From NCBI GenBank assembly GCA_017467845.1, contig JAFUKH010000017.1, positions 1 to 64,000 of the forward strand: a stretch of 64,000 nt of DNA. The letters are read 5' to 3'. The stretch's first letter is position 1. Each line of letters starts with the position of its first letter. Source of the DNA: Lachnospiraceae bacterium. Lineage in GTDB: Bacteria; Bacillota; Clostridia; Lachnospirales; Lachnospiraceae. Positions 35,421 to 43,983 of this stretch are shown here, one piece after another. Below the pieces are notes generated by a model. The model ran no database searches. It was not told the origin of the DNA and saw only the letters and a list, made by a program, of their open reading frames with translations. The position numbers were made by a program, and so were the translations under genes.

Positions 35421-38315
35421 ATGGAAGCGCAAGGTAAGGGACAAAAGAGATTTTTGCATGGAAGCATCTTAGTAATACTATTTTTGCTGTTTATTCTTGT
35501 ACTGGGGAAGGATGTTTATGCTACCCAGAATCGACATGTTAAGGTAGCCTTTTTCCCGATGGATGGATACCACATTCAGAATGTAGACGGAAGCCACGGC
35601 GGAATGGACGTGGAGTATTTAAATGCCTTAAGCGAGTATGTGAACTGGGAACTAGAGTATGTTACATGCGACAGCTGGGAGGACGCTCTTGCTAAACTGG
35701 AAGCTCAGGAAGTGGATATTGTGGGCTCAGCCCAGTATTCCCAGGAGCGAGCGGAGAAGTATCAGTTTGCAGACCTTTCCAGCGGCTATACCTTCGGTGT
35801 CATTGCCACGACGCCGGGCAGTAATATTGCGTACGAAGATTTTGAACAGATGAGGGATATTACCTTCGGTATGGTAGAGAACTATGTGCGCCAGAGTGAA
35901 TTTCTACAGTATATGTATGACAACGGAATCGAAGAGCCTGTGATAGTGGAGTATAAGAGTACTGCAGAAATGCAGGCAGCACTTTCTTCCGGTGAGATTG
36001 ATGCCTTTGTGCATACATTTACGGAAGTAAAGGATGGACAGAGACTGATTGGTCGATTTGCACCGAGACCCTTTTATTATATTACTTATAAGGGAAATGA
36101 TGATGTACTGCGGGAACTCAATGAAGCCATTGTAGATTTAAAGATTAGTCAGCCGGAGCTGGAAACTGAGCTGATGAACGAATTCTTCTACAGCAAATTT
36201 GATAAGGCAGTTCTCTTAACCACGGAAGAGAAAAAGTATATTCAGGAAAATGATACATTGGTTGTAGGATATGTGGATGGATATTATCCGTTTTCTTATA
36301 ATGAGGACGGAGAATTCAAGGGACTTACCAAGGAAATCATTGAAAGTGGACTTGGAGTGGCCGGATTTAATTTGGATTTTCGGATGCTGTCAAATCGTCT
36401 AAAGGCATATGAAGCAGTTCAGAATGGTGAGATTGATATTTTTGCATATTCCACGGATGCAGCAGAGACTTTGGCGGAGTATGGGCTGAAGGAGGTTGCA
36501 GAGTATGCGGAGGTTCCACTGGTCCTGGTAATGAACGAAGCCGGTAGTAGTACAGATGTGGAAACTCTGGCAACGGTACCATTTCTGGAAGATTATGCCA
36601 GAAGGGCACTGTATAACGATGATTTAGATATTCTGACATATGAGACTCAGCAGGAGTGTATTGATGCGGTAACCAATAGCGTGGTGGATGCAGTACTTTG
36701 TAATGGTTACATTGCGGAGCATTTGATGCGAACAGAAGTTGCCTATGCGAATCTACAGGTTAAGAACGTTTTCAGTGGTGCCTACTCCATTGCCATGGCG
36801 GTGAAGGATGAGGATAAGGTTCTTGCCAGTATTCTGAAAAAGACTATTTCCCCCAGTGACTACAAAATGGTCAATGAGTATACGCTGAGAGAGAATACCT
36901 ATCCGCTGGTAAGTTTTACCGATTTTATTAAAAATAACAGCTTAGCCATCATTGGAGGCTTGATTTTGCTACTGATATTAGTGTGTGTAGTGGTAACCCA
37001 CATGCTGAATGACAGTAAGAAGATTCAGAAGCTGATGTATAAGGATTCCAAGATTGATATTTGGAATATGAATTATTTCACTTTCTGGGGTGAGCATAGA
37101 TTATTGCCGGAGAGAAGATTGGAATATGCGGTGGTCTATGTGAATCTGGCACAGTTCAGACGTTACAATGTAGTTTATGGCTGGAATGCCGGAGAAAGGC
37201 TGCTGGAGCAGGTGGCATCGGTGCTGATTAAGAACGTGGATGCTGACTTGGAAATCTGTGCAAGAAATCAGGGTGACCGTTTTATCATGCTTCTGAGCTA
37301 TCAGGATAAGAATGCATTGATGAACCGTATCCTTCGCATTAAAGAAAATGTGGAGAACCAAATCTATAAGGAAACAGAGAACCGTATGGCACTGCTGATG
37401 GGTATCTATCATATCCCTGAGGATAGCAGTGAACTTCGCGGAGCGATTAGTAAGGCAAATCAGGCACTTGATTTTGCCGGTACCGGTAAGGATAATGATA
37501 TCCAGATTTATGATGAGAATCTGGAGGTACTGATTAAAGAGCGTCACGAGCGTGAGAAGCTTCTGGAGGCTGTGGACATCAACAAGGATTTTGTAGCCTT
37601 CTATCAGCCGAAGGTGGATATCCGTACAAATGCTATCGTAGGTGCAGAAGCACTGGTGCGTTTCAAGGATCCCAGTGATGGTGGAAAAATCAAGGCACCG
37701 GGATACTTTGTACCCTACTATGAGCAGACCGGTAGAATCACCGAGATTGACTTCTTTGTGTGTGAATCCGTGTGCAAGATGCTTCGCAAGCGTATGGATG
37801 CAGGACTTCCGGTGGTGACGGTATCTTGTAACTTCTCCAGAATGCACTTCGTGAAGGATGGCTTCGTTGAGCGATTTGAAGCACTTCTTAAGAAATATAA
37901 GATTGATAAAGAACTGATCGAAGTAGAAATCACAGAGACGCTGGTTGTGGAAGAGCTGCAGCAGAATAAGGTTAAGGAAACCATTGATATGCTGAAGGGC
38001 AAGGGAATCCGTATCTCAATCGATGACTTCGGTGCAGGATATTCTTCTCTCGGAGTATTCGAACAGATTCCGGCATCTGTGGTTAAGATGGATAGAGCCT
38101 TCTTCCTGAATAAAGAAAACCACAGCCGTCAGGTGAAGATTATGCGCGGTATCGTAAAGCTTACAGAAGATTTGGATGCACAGATTGTCTGCGAAGGTGT
38201 AGAAACCGAGGACGACATCCACCTGATGGAAGAAATCGGCGCATACGTGGCACAGGGCTACTACTACTCCAAGCCCGTGGCAGAGGATATCTTTGAGGAG
38301 ATGCTGGCAGGCTAA
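35421..38315 (+). CDS. Dual solute-sensing GGDEF/EAL protein (c-di-GMP phosphodiesterase)
   Basis: 964 residues. Signal/anchor segment, then two tandem family-3 solute-binding domains (HVKVAFFPMDGYHIQN at about 45 and LVVGYVDGYYPFSYN at about 280). A membrane segment (LAIIGGLILLLILVCVVVTHM) is followed by a GGDEF domain whose signature is degenerate (ARNQGDRF) and a C-terminal EAL domain. The EAL residues look intact: GAEALVRF, EVEITET, ISIDDFGAGYSS, KMDRAFF, CEGVET. It should degrade c-di-GMP in response to external amino acids or similar ligands. Start ATG after TTTGGAGGTGTGTTGTGC. Confidence 0.93.
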   Translation: MEAQGKGQKRFLHGSILVILFLLFILVLGKDVYATQNRHVKVAFFPMDGYHIQNVDGSHGGMDVEYLNALSEYVNWELEYVTCDSWEDALAKLEAQEVDIVGSAQYSQERAEKYQFADLSSGYTFGVIATTPGSNIAYEDFEQMRDITFGMVENYVRQSEFLQYMYDNGIEEPVIVEYKSTAEMQAALSSGEIDAFVHTFTEVKDGQRLIGRFAPRPFYYITYKGNDDVLRELNEAIVDLKISQPELETELMNEFFYSKFDKAVLLTTEEKKYIQENDTLVVGYVDGYYPFSYNEDGEFKGLTKEIIESGLGVAGFNLDFRMLSNRLKAYEAVQNGEIDIFAYSTDAAETLAEYGLKEVAEYAEVPLVLVMNEAGSSTDVETLATVPFLEDYARRALYNDDLDILTYETQQECIDAVTNSVVDAVLCNGYIAEHLMRTEVAYANLQVKNVFSGAYSIAMAVKDEDKVLASILKKTISPSDYKMVNEYTLRENTYPLVSFTDFIKNNSLAIIGGLILLLILVCVVVTHMLNDSKKIQKLMYKDSKIDIWNMNYFTFWGEHRLLPERRLEYAVVYVNLAQFRRYNVVYGWNAGERLLEQVASVLIKNVDADLEICARNQGDRFIMLLSYQDKNALMNRILRIKENVENQIYKETENRMALLMGIYHIPEDSSELRGAISKANQALDFAGTGKDNDIQIYDENLEVLIKERHEREKLLEAVDINKDFVAFYQPKVDIRTNAIVGAEALVRFKDPSDGGKIKAPGYFVPYYEQTGRITEIDFFVCESVCKMLRKRMDAGLPVVTVSCNFSRMHFVKDGFVERFEALLKKYKIDKELIEVEITETLVVEELQQNKVKETIDMLKGKGIRISIDDFGAGYSSLGVFEQIPASVVKMDRAFFLNKENHSRQVKIMRGIVKLTEDLDAQIVCEGVETEDDIHLMEEIGAYVAQGYYYSKPVAEDIFEEMLAG

Positions 38316-38333
38316 ATTGAATAATGTATGTTG

Positions 38334-38363
38334 GAACCTTGGTCGAAAGACCAAGGTTCTTTT
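38334..38363 (+). terminator. Strong intrinsic terminator
   Basis: GAACCTTGGTC and GACCAAGGTTC form a perfect 11-bp stem with a GAAA tetraloop, followed by TTTT. It closes the GGDEF/EAL transcript. Confidence 0.85.
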
Positions 38364-38442
38364 GCGTTTAGGCACTCATTTATATGTGTGGCGGGCGGTA
38401 GGAGGCAGTGGAGCGTCGGAGCTGGGAGGGAGCCCGACCCTG

Positions 38443-38566
38443 GGGAAGAGAAAAAGGTGTATGGATGATAGGGATTAGGGGGCGAAAAAGTGTATAGGTA
38501 GAGCGAATTTAGGGGCGAAAAAGTGTATAGATAGAGCAAAAGATGGGGCGAAAAAATGTAAATCAG
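38443..38566. repeat. 33-bp direct repeats
   Basis: Units beginning GGGGCGAAAAAGTGTATAG start at 38479, 38512 and 38545 (period 33; the last unit is partial and less exact). A degenerate fourth unit of 36 bases starts near 38443 (GGGGAAGAGAAAAAGGTG). No gene is seen from 38364 to 38671. Confidence 0.7.
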
Positions 38567-38588
38567 GGAAAAATCGCGAAATTTACAA

Positions 38589-38664
38589 CTCCTTTTACGG
38601 CAGCAGTGCTGCGACTAAAAAAGTCCTTGTCTGCACGTAGCGTGCAGATTTAGGCTAAAAGGAG
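38589..38664 (+). promoter_or_regulatory. MerR promoter/operator and ribosome-site stem-loop
   Basis: TTGTCT (38627-38632) and TAGGCT (38651-38656) are spaced by 18. The dyad CTGCACG-TAG-CGTGCAG lies between them, as in the promoter at 47399. In addition CTCCTTTTA (38589-38597) is complementary to TAAAAGGAG (38656-38664), which contains the ribosome site of the next gene. Smaller hairpins lie inside. Confidence 0.6.
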
Positions 38665-38671
38665 GAAATAT

Positions 38672-39016
38672 ATGGAAAACTGTAAAACATTGCACGAGAT
38701 TTGTGATGCGGTGGGTGTAACCAGGCGGGCTGTACAGGGCTACGAGAAAGCAGGGCTGGTCTGTGCATCAGGTAGAAACAAGTATGGACATCTACTTTAC
38801 GATGAAGAATCTCAAAAACGAATGGAACAAATTAAGTTGTATCAGCAGCTTGGATTCAGGGTCAGGGAGATTAAGGAATTCATCGATGCACCGGGAGCAG
38901 TGGTGAAGGCTGCCCTGGAGAAACAGGTCTTACGTCTGAAGGAGGAACGTAAACAGATGGATGAGGTAATCGAGAGGGCGTATGAACTGATAGAGGCTAT
39001 TGAGGGGGAAGTATAG
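38672..39016 (+). CDS. MerR family regulator without effector domain
   Basis: 114 residues. N-terminal MerR winged helix (TLHEICDAVGVTRRAVQGYEKAGL, then GRNKYGHLLYDEESQ) and the start of a coiled-coil dimer helix; no ligand domain follows. Its DNA-binding part is clearly related to that of the MerR protein at 47452 (shared RNKYGHLLYD), and both genes carry the same promoter dyad. It may compete with or balance the longer regulator. AAGGAGG precedes the ATG. Confidence 0.85.
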   Translation: MENCKTLHEICDAVGVTRRAVQGYEKAGLVCASGRNKYGHLLYDEESQKRMEQIKLYQQLGFRVREIKEFIDAPGAVVKAALEKQVLRLKEERKQMDEVIERAYELIEAIEGEV

Positions 39017-39240
39017 GGACGAAAAGGAGTAAAGAAGGGCACCTCCGCCGGTGGATATCGGCGGGGGGTTGTTGCAGGGGGGGAAGAGAAAGGGACATGC
39101 AGGAGTGGTTAGGAAATGTGACTATGTGGTTAAAATTGTATGTACAATAGTACTTTGGGGTGATATAATTGGAAGTATATGAATAGGAGTAAAATGGTTA
39201 CTAGTACTATGCGAAGTGGAACTATGATAAATGGTTATGA

Positions 39241-39330
39241 TATGCACTTGCTTTAAGAGATATTAATGGGACTACGAATAGTTATAATGGTCTTATAGAT
39301 AACTTATTTGGTAAGCAGAGAAATCGTTAA
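39241..39330 (+). pseudogene. Possible coding remnant
   Basis: Between the MerR gene and the lipoprotein toxin (39017-39387) no intact gene is seen. A 29-codon open tail (ALALRDINGTTNSYNGLID, ending FGKQRNR and stop) reads like a protein C terminus, with in-frame stops just upstream. It may be the stump of a lost gene at the island edge. Weak evidence. Confidence 0.25.
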
Positions 39331-39387
39331 CAAAATGGTATACAAAAAGTATGATGGTGGAGGCTCGACGGAGGTGGCGAGATATTG

Positions 39388-40797
39388 ATGAAGAAGCTAA
39401 GGAAAATAATTGCTTTTCTCTTAATTGTTTCAATTATGATTTCGTTGGTGGGTTGTTCTGGTTCAGCACCGAATCCGACATTGTCCGATCCAAATTCTCA
39501 AATTGTTAGTGAGAATATTGAAACAGAGGATATTATTACGGAGAACATACTGACTGAGTTTATTACCAGTGAAATCTATCTTGAAGAAATCGTTATTGCT
39601 GAAAATAAGATTTCGGAACTGCTACTTGAAGAGGAAACAATCACAGAAGTTATTTTATGTAAAACAATTTATGTTCCGCAAGATAATATAGAGGAATTTG
39701 CCGAAAACAGCCAGACAGCCCAGTTGTTTGGTGATGATGTTGATATTGGGCCATTGCTAACAAAGGTCGCAGTGGGAACAGGAGTCATCGTTACGCTTAC
39801 TGTTTTGAAGAAAGTGGGATTTCCAGACCAACTCGCAAGTATCGTAGTTGCGGCGGCAGATGAATCGTTGAAATTCGCAGGAACAGGTGCGGCAATAGGT
39901 TCCTTGTTTGGAGGACTCACTGGTGCAACAGATGAATTAGATGAGACTGGAAGAACATCAGCGGTTATTGGATTTGCGACAGCAACAGTGGGTTTAATAC
40001 TTTCTGCCGTGTCATTGGTAGCGGCAATTCCATCTGGAGGAAGCACCACCATAACTGCGGCAGCGGGAATAAAGCTAATTATTGCTGGAGTTGGAATAGT
40101 AGGTGCGACAGCAGGAACTACACATGCAGGTTATCAAGCAATAAAGACTTTTGAATCCACTGATGCTACAGATATAGATTGGGACAACATTGACTGGAAT
40201 AATGTCGGAGTTGCTTCTGCTGAAAAGGCAATAGAAAATGCGGCTGCTGGCTATATGTGGGGCTCTATTATTGGGGCAGTGCATGGCGGTGCAGAGGGGT
40301 ATGATTATTACCAAAAGTATAACACACCATACAGTACCGAGAAGGCACGAATTGACCGAACACCGACAGGAGAGAATCGTGGACATTGGTCTGGAAAGAG
40401 AGGAGAATCCGATTTTATTCTTGATGAACCAATACAACTTGCTGATGGTATAAAAGTGACCAAAATAACTTACAAGAATGGTGTTCCGGATTTTTCTCCT
40501 TATCAGAAAGCGCAAGTTAAAATTGGAAGCATGACAAATAACAGAGATTCAAATTTTAGTCAGGCTGATAAGGTTCTTGCAGAATACTGGACTAAAATAA
40601 AGCATGGCGGGAAATCATGGACATATCGAGAAGTAGCTACATATCGTTCAGAGAATAAACTTACGTGGCATGAGATGAACAATATGGAATCAATGCAATT
40701 AGTTCCATTTGAAGTGAATAGGACATTTGGCCATCTTGGTGGAGTAGGAGAATACAACGCAATGATAGGAGAGGAAGGAGTGTTGGATTTTGATTAA
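39388..40797 (+). CDS. Lipid-anchored polymorphic toxin with WHH-like HNH nuclease tail
   Basis: 469 residues. Lipobox signal (ISLVGCSGS), an acidic Ile/Glu-rich stretch (about 35-95), a long Gly/Ala-rich hydrophobic region (about 125-245) that could insert into membranes, a pre-toxin module (TDIDWDNIDWNNVG and GYMWGSIIGAVHGG), then a C-terminal toxin domain from about 322 (RGHWSGKRGESDF). The end has LTWHEMNNMESMQLVPFEV and TFGHLGG, the layout of HNH/endonuclease VII-fold toxins (WHH, LHH group), with Glu replacing the second His. It would cut nucleic acid in rival cells. The next gene overlaps and is the likely immunity gene. ATG after GGAGGTGGCG. Confidence 0.75.
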   Translation: MKKLRKIIAFLLIVSIMISLVGCSGSAPNPTLSDPNSQIVSENIETEDIITENILTEFITSEIYLEEIVIAENKISELLLEEETITEVILCKTIYVPQDNIEEFAENSQTAQLFGDDVDIGPLLTKVAVGTGVIVTLTVLKKVGFPDQLASIVVAAADESLKFAGTGAAIGSLFGGLTGATDELDETGRTSAVIGFATATVGLILSAVSLVAAIPSGGSTTITAAAGIKLIIAGVGIVGATAGTTHAGYQAIKTFESTDATDIDWDNIDWNNVGVASAEKAIENAAAGYMWGSIIGAVHGGAEGYDYYQKYNTPYSTEKARIDRTPTGENRGHWSGKRGESDFILDEPIQLADGIKVTKITYKNGVPDFSPYQKAQVKIGSMTNNRDSNFSQADKVLAEYWTKIKHGGKSWTYREVATYRSENKLTWHEMNNMESMQLVPFEVNRTFGHLGGVGEYNAMIGEEGVLDFD

Positions 40798-41170
40798 AAT
40801 AATGAATATCATCTTATGGGATAGAGCATTTTCGCTTGAAGTACGGTATGACTGTTATGAGGGAGAAAACATTATACCGGAACAGATTAAAATTGTGGAA
40901 GATTTTGAATCGCATCTGGAATGGTTGCAAAAAGCACGAAAACAGGTTGAAATATATTGCAAAAGAGATGTAGAAGCAGACGATAAAAATTACAAAAAGG
41001 ATAATATATTCAGTTATATTAAACCAGAGTATCTTTTTGTAAAACATGATGAAGTACACCCACGAGTAGCACTAATGTGTAAATATCGCTATGATTTGGA
41101 ACATGGGTTAGCTATAGTTTTTTCAGCAGATGGTGATGTTTCTGTGGGGATTCAAGATATAATTTTGTAA
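40790..41170 (+). CDS. Probable immunity protein for the upstream toxin
   Basis: 126 residues, no signal, acidic, cytoplasmic. It overlaps the toxin stop codon by 8 bases and has AAGGAG nine bases before the TTG start; a nearby ATG at 40802 is poorly spaced. The sequence (LWDRAFSLEVRYDCYEGENI, ending ADGDVSVGIQDI) resembles small proteins of the DUF6985/DUF2004 type that often sit behind toxins, recalled without a search. Position and size make immunity the best guess. Confidence 0.6.
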   Translation: MIKIMNIILWDRAFSLEVRYDCYEGENIIPEQIKIVEDFESHLEWLQKARKQVEIYCKRDVEADDKNYKKDNIFSYIKPEYLFVKHDEVHPRVALMCKYRYDLEHGLAIVFSADGDVSVGIQDIIL

Positions 41171-41236
41171 AATGCGTGATTGGTAATATCACATAAGCAA
41201 TAAATAAAATACTTTATGGACAAGGAGATCTTTATA

Positions 41237-41773
41237 ATGAAAAAAAGCAATAAAACACTCGTATTACTGATTGCAACAATACTTACATTACTGATTATAG
41301 CAATACTTATCATGACTTTGTTTATAGGACGCGGAGAAGTTGAATATAAGGCAGATTCTGGATTTTTCTATAGTGCAGATAAAGGTCATAGCTATGGTGA
41401 TGGAACCAAAGAGTATGAAATCGGTGAAAACGTATATATGAAAGTTAAATTCAAGGTTACATCAAACCAGAAAAAGACCTCTAAGGTTAAGGTTGTGCTT
41501 TCAATTCCTAATGTTGAGAACGTCGATGCAAAATATATGGACGGACAGGTAATCACACCTAATTTTGATGCAGTCAATAATGTGACAACTTATGAGTTTA
41601 CTGCAAATGCATCCAAAGAATCCAATGAATACGAGTGCGTTATCCAGTTTGTACCAAATGCTGTTGGCTCAGTAAAAATGACACTCATATACGATGACAA
41701 TGTAGATCCCTCATATGATATTCAGAGTACATTGGAATTTGTTGAGGTGCAGGAAGAAGTTACGGAGGAATAA
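41237..41773 (+). CDS. Membrane-anchored Ig-like extracellular protein
   Basis: 178 residues. Short basic cytoplasmic tail, one membrane helix (about 8-32, LVLLIATILTLLIIAILIM), then an extracellular beta-rich domain of 140 residues (YEIGENVYMKVKFKVTSNQK through VGSVKMTLIYDDNV) like CARDB/DUF11-type Ig folds. It is 2 bases before the first ABC permease gene, so it is probably an external partner of that transporter. The ATG after AAGGAGATCTTTATA is used rather than an earlier ATG. Confidence 0.65.
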   Translation: MKKSNKTLVLLIATILTLLIIAILIMTLFIGRGEVEYKADSGFFYSADKGHSYGDGTKEYEIGENVYMKVKFKVTSNQKKTSKVKVVLSIPNVENVDAKYMDGQVITPNFDAVNNVTTYEFTANASKESNEYECVIQFVPNAVGSVKMTLIYDDNVDPSYDIQSTLEFVEVQEEVTEE

Positions 41774-41775
41774 GT

Positions 41776-42933
41776 ATGGGTGGTTATTGGGTTCGACACA
41801 GATTGTTTTTAACGGTAGTTCTGTGTATTGTTACCGCTACGATAACTGGTCTTTTGTTTGCTTTCCCATATGTTAATCAGCAAGCAAATGATTATAATTC
41901 ACAGAGCATATATAAAAACACGGATATAGACTTTATTGTACCGGAGCCATCTTTTGAACAGGTAGATGAGCTTACCGGAGAATATGGGATTGATAAGGTG
42001 TTTCCATATTTTTTGACTAAGACGCAAGTAAACGTAAACGGAAAGTCACGCACAACAACAGTGTTATTGAGCGACCAGATGCAGAACATTGATATTACAA
42101 TGTATAATACGGAGCGTCTTATTGAAAAAGCAGATATGGAATATGATAATCCGATTCTTGTTGATTGGCAGTTTTGTCATGACACATCGGCTAACATAGG
42201 TGATACTGTATTGCTCAACATTTCTGGGAATGTTGCAGAATACAACATATATGCTATATATGAAACGAATAGCATATATGATGGTGGCGCAATATTGGCA
42301 GTCATGAGTGATGAACAAAAGGAATCTATAAATCAAGCTTCAAAAAATAATGGCTACTCTGGTATGTACATATCAGCAAATGATTATAATGCGTGTCAGG
42401 CATTTTTGACGACAGATTATAGACCGCTTGCTAGATTGAAAAATCGTGAACTGTTTGACAGCGAGGAACAGTATCAGGTTCATTACGATGCAATAATGTC
42501 TTCTGGGTATGCGAATGAAATTACAGATTTTCGCATTAGGGAGAATGGTCTTGACACAAAGGGAAATTTATGGATGCTCTTAATTGGAGCTGGTTTGGCG
42601 GCTACATCGATGATTATATTTAACATTGTCATGGGTAAACGAGGCTGTGAAAAGAATTACTTTACGAAGCATTGTATACCTAAGGGGCAAGAAGTTAGAC
42701 CATATTATAGCGTATCATTCTGCATGGAAATGGTATTGTTTTGTGTTTTCTATGCGGGGGTTCTTGTGGCACAAATTCTTTTCTCTGATGAGTTTATTCC
42801 ACAGACCGTTTTAGATGCTAAATTGCTTATAATCCCAGTAGCGGTACTTGCCGCAGGTTTTGTAAATGTATTTATGAATTACTCTATGGTTACAGAAATT
42901 ACAAAGAGGGTAAAGGTAAAGTCAAAAGAGTAG
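41776..42933 (+). CDS. MacB/FtsX-like ABC permease 1
   Basis: 385 residues. One membrane helix near the N terminus (about 10-30), a large extracellular domain of about 225 residues, and three membrane helices at the C terminus (about 257-275, 310-330, 345-365). This is the topology of type VII ABC permeases (MacB, FtsX, LolC/E, BceB), which use external domains to move or pull on substrates outside the membrane. Start ATG after ACGGAGGAATAAGT. Sequence is divergent; the call rests on topology and the neighbouring ATPase. Confidence 0.7.
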   Translation: MGGYWVRHRLFLTVVLCIVTATITGLLFAFPYVNQQANDYNSQSIYKNTDIDFIVPEPSFEQVDELTGEYGIDKVFPYFLTKTQVNVNGKSRTTTVLLSDQMQNIDITMYNTERLIEKADMEYDNPILVDWQFCHDTSANIGDTVLLNISGNVAEYNIYAIYETNSIYDGGAILAVMSDEQKESINQASKNNGYSGMYISANDYNACQAFLTTDYRPLARLKNRELFDSEEQYQVHYDAIMSSGYANEITDFRIRENGLDTKGNLWMLLIGAGLAATSMIIFNIVMGKRGCEKNYFTKHCIPKGQEVRPYYSVSFCMEMVLFCVFYAGVLVAQILFSDEFIPQTVLDAKLLIIPVAVLAAGFVNVFMNYSMVTEITKRVKVKSKE

Positions 42934-42970
42934 GACCAAAAGCCTTTGCATTGATGGAGTAGAATGAAAG

Positions 42971-43981
42971 TTGGGTGAATTTATATTGAAGAAAGCAGGC
43001 TTAAATCTTCATATAGACCGGAAAAGGACACTGTTAGTAATAGTGTTTTTTTCCGTAATCTCAATTTTGCTAAGTGTTATTACTTCAGTATCGACAAATA
43101 AAGATTTTATACAATTAAATTCATTGATGCATTCGGATTATGAGTATACTGCAATTATGCAAAAGCCTATTGACCAAGATAACTATTATCAGTTTAATGC
43201 TGGAGTTTACTTTGCAGTTTCTCCACATGCTGAAAAGCGTTTAAATGTGGAAATTTTGATGCAGGCTATTGAGGTGGAATATACGGATTTAGTTTATTGG
43301 AATGCAGAGGAATTGGGCACTTATGATGTTGCTATTTCACAGAGTATTGCTGATGATAATGGTTTGGAGATAGGCGACAAACTTTATTCAAAGCATATTG
43401 TTGATGGAACAGTGTATGAATATTCCGTTGTTGAAATTTTGCCGGACGTAGCTAATGTAAGGGTTTCAGAAGAGAAGAATTATAGTGCTGGTATTATCAT
43501 AATGGGTTTTGATAAGCAATATGTGGACAATATCACACATCACAGTCTTGTATTTACAAGAGAACCTGTGGACGTATTGGCTTCTCAATATTCTGATATG
43601 CCTGAAAGTATACGATATCGAACAGATGAAATCCTGGCCATTTCTAAAGAACTTTTACCTTATCTGATTCTGTTCGTAGTATTGTCTGCTTTAAACATGG
43701 CAGGATTGGTTTTCTTCATCACGAAAGAAATAACTACTAATTATAGAAGACTGATAATGCTTGGATTTGAGAAAAAAATGCTGAATGAGTCTTATAAAAG
43801 ATTAGTGATAGGAAAAGGTATTTTGGCATTGATAATCACGATTTCTACTTCAGTGGTTGTATCCAGCATTGTAGGTTTTGAACCAACTAGGATAGTGTTT
43901 TTGATGATTGTGATGTTCATGGAATTTATAACACTTTTGTGGATGTCTGCTATTTTAAACAGAAGGTTATGGAGGGCTTGA
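42971..43981 (+). CDS. MacB/FtsX-like ABC permease 2
   Basis: 336 residues with the same layout as the preceding protein: an N-terminal helix (about 22-42), an external domain of about 180 residues, and three C-terminal helices (about 233-255, 280-300, 308-328). The two permeases could form a heterodimer like LolC-LolE. TTG start 11 bases after GGAG. It ends 2 bases before the ATPase gene. Confidence 0.7.
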   Translation: MGEFILKKAGLNLHIDRKRTLLVIVFFSVISILLSVITSVSTNKDFIQLNSLMHSDYEYTAIMQKPIDQDNYYQFNAGVYFAVSPHAEKRLNVEILMQAIEVEYTDLVYWNAEELGTYDVAISQSIADDNGLEIGDKLYSKHIVDGTVYEYSVVEILPDVANVRVSEEKNYSAGIIIMGFDKQYVDNITHHSLVFTREPVDVLASQYSDMPESIRYRTDEILAISKELLPYLILFVVLSALNMAGLVFFITKEITTNYRRLIMLGFEKKMLNESYKRLVIGKGILALIITISTSVVVSSIVGFEPTRIVFLMIVMFMEFITLLWMSAILNRRLWRA

Positions 43982-43983
43982 TA

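Noticed and set aside
38450-38570. CRISPR array in the 33-bp repeats
   Set aside because: The units are contiguous direct repeats without unique spacers, and there are no cas genes.
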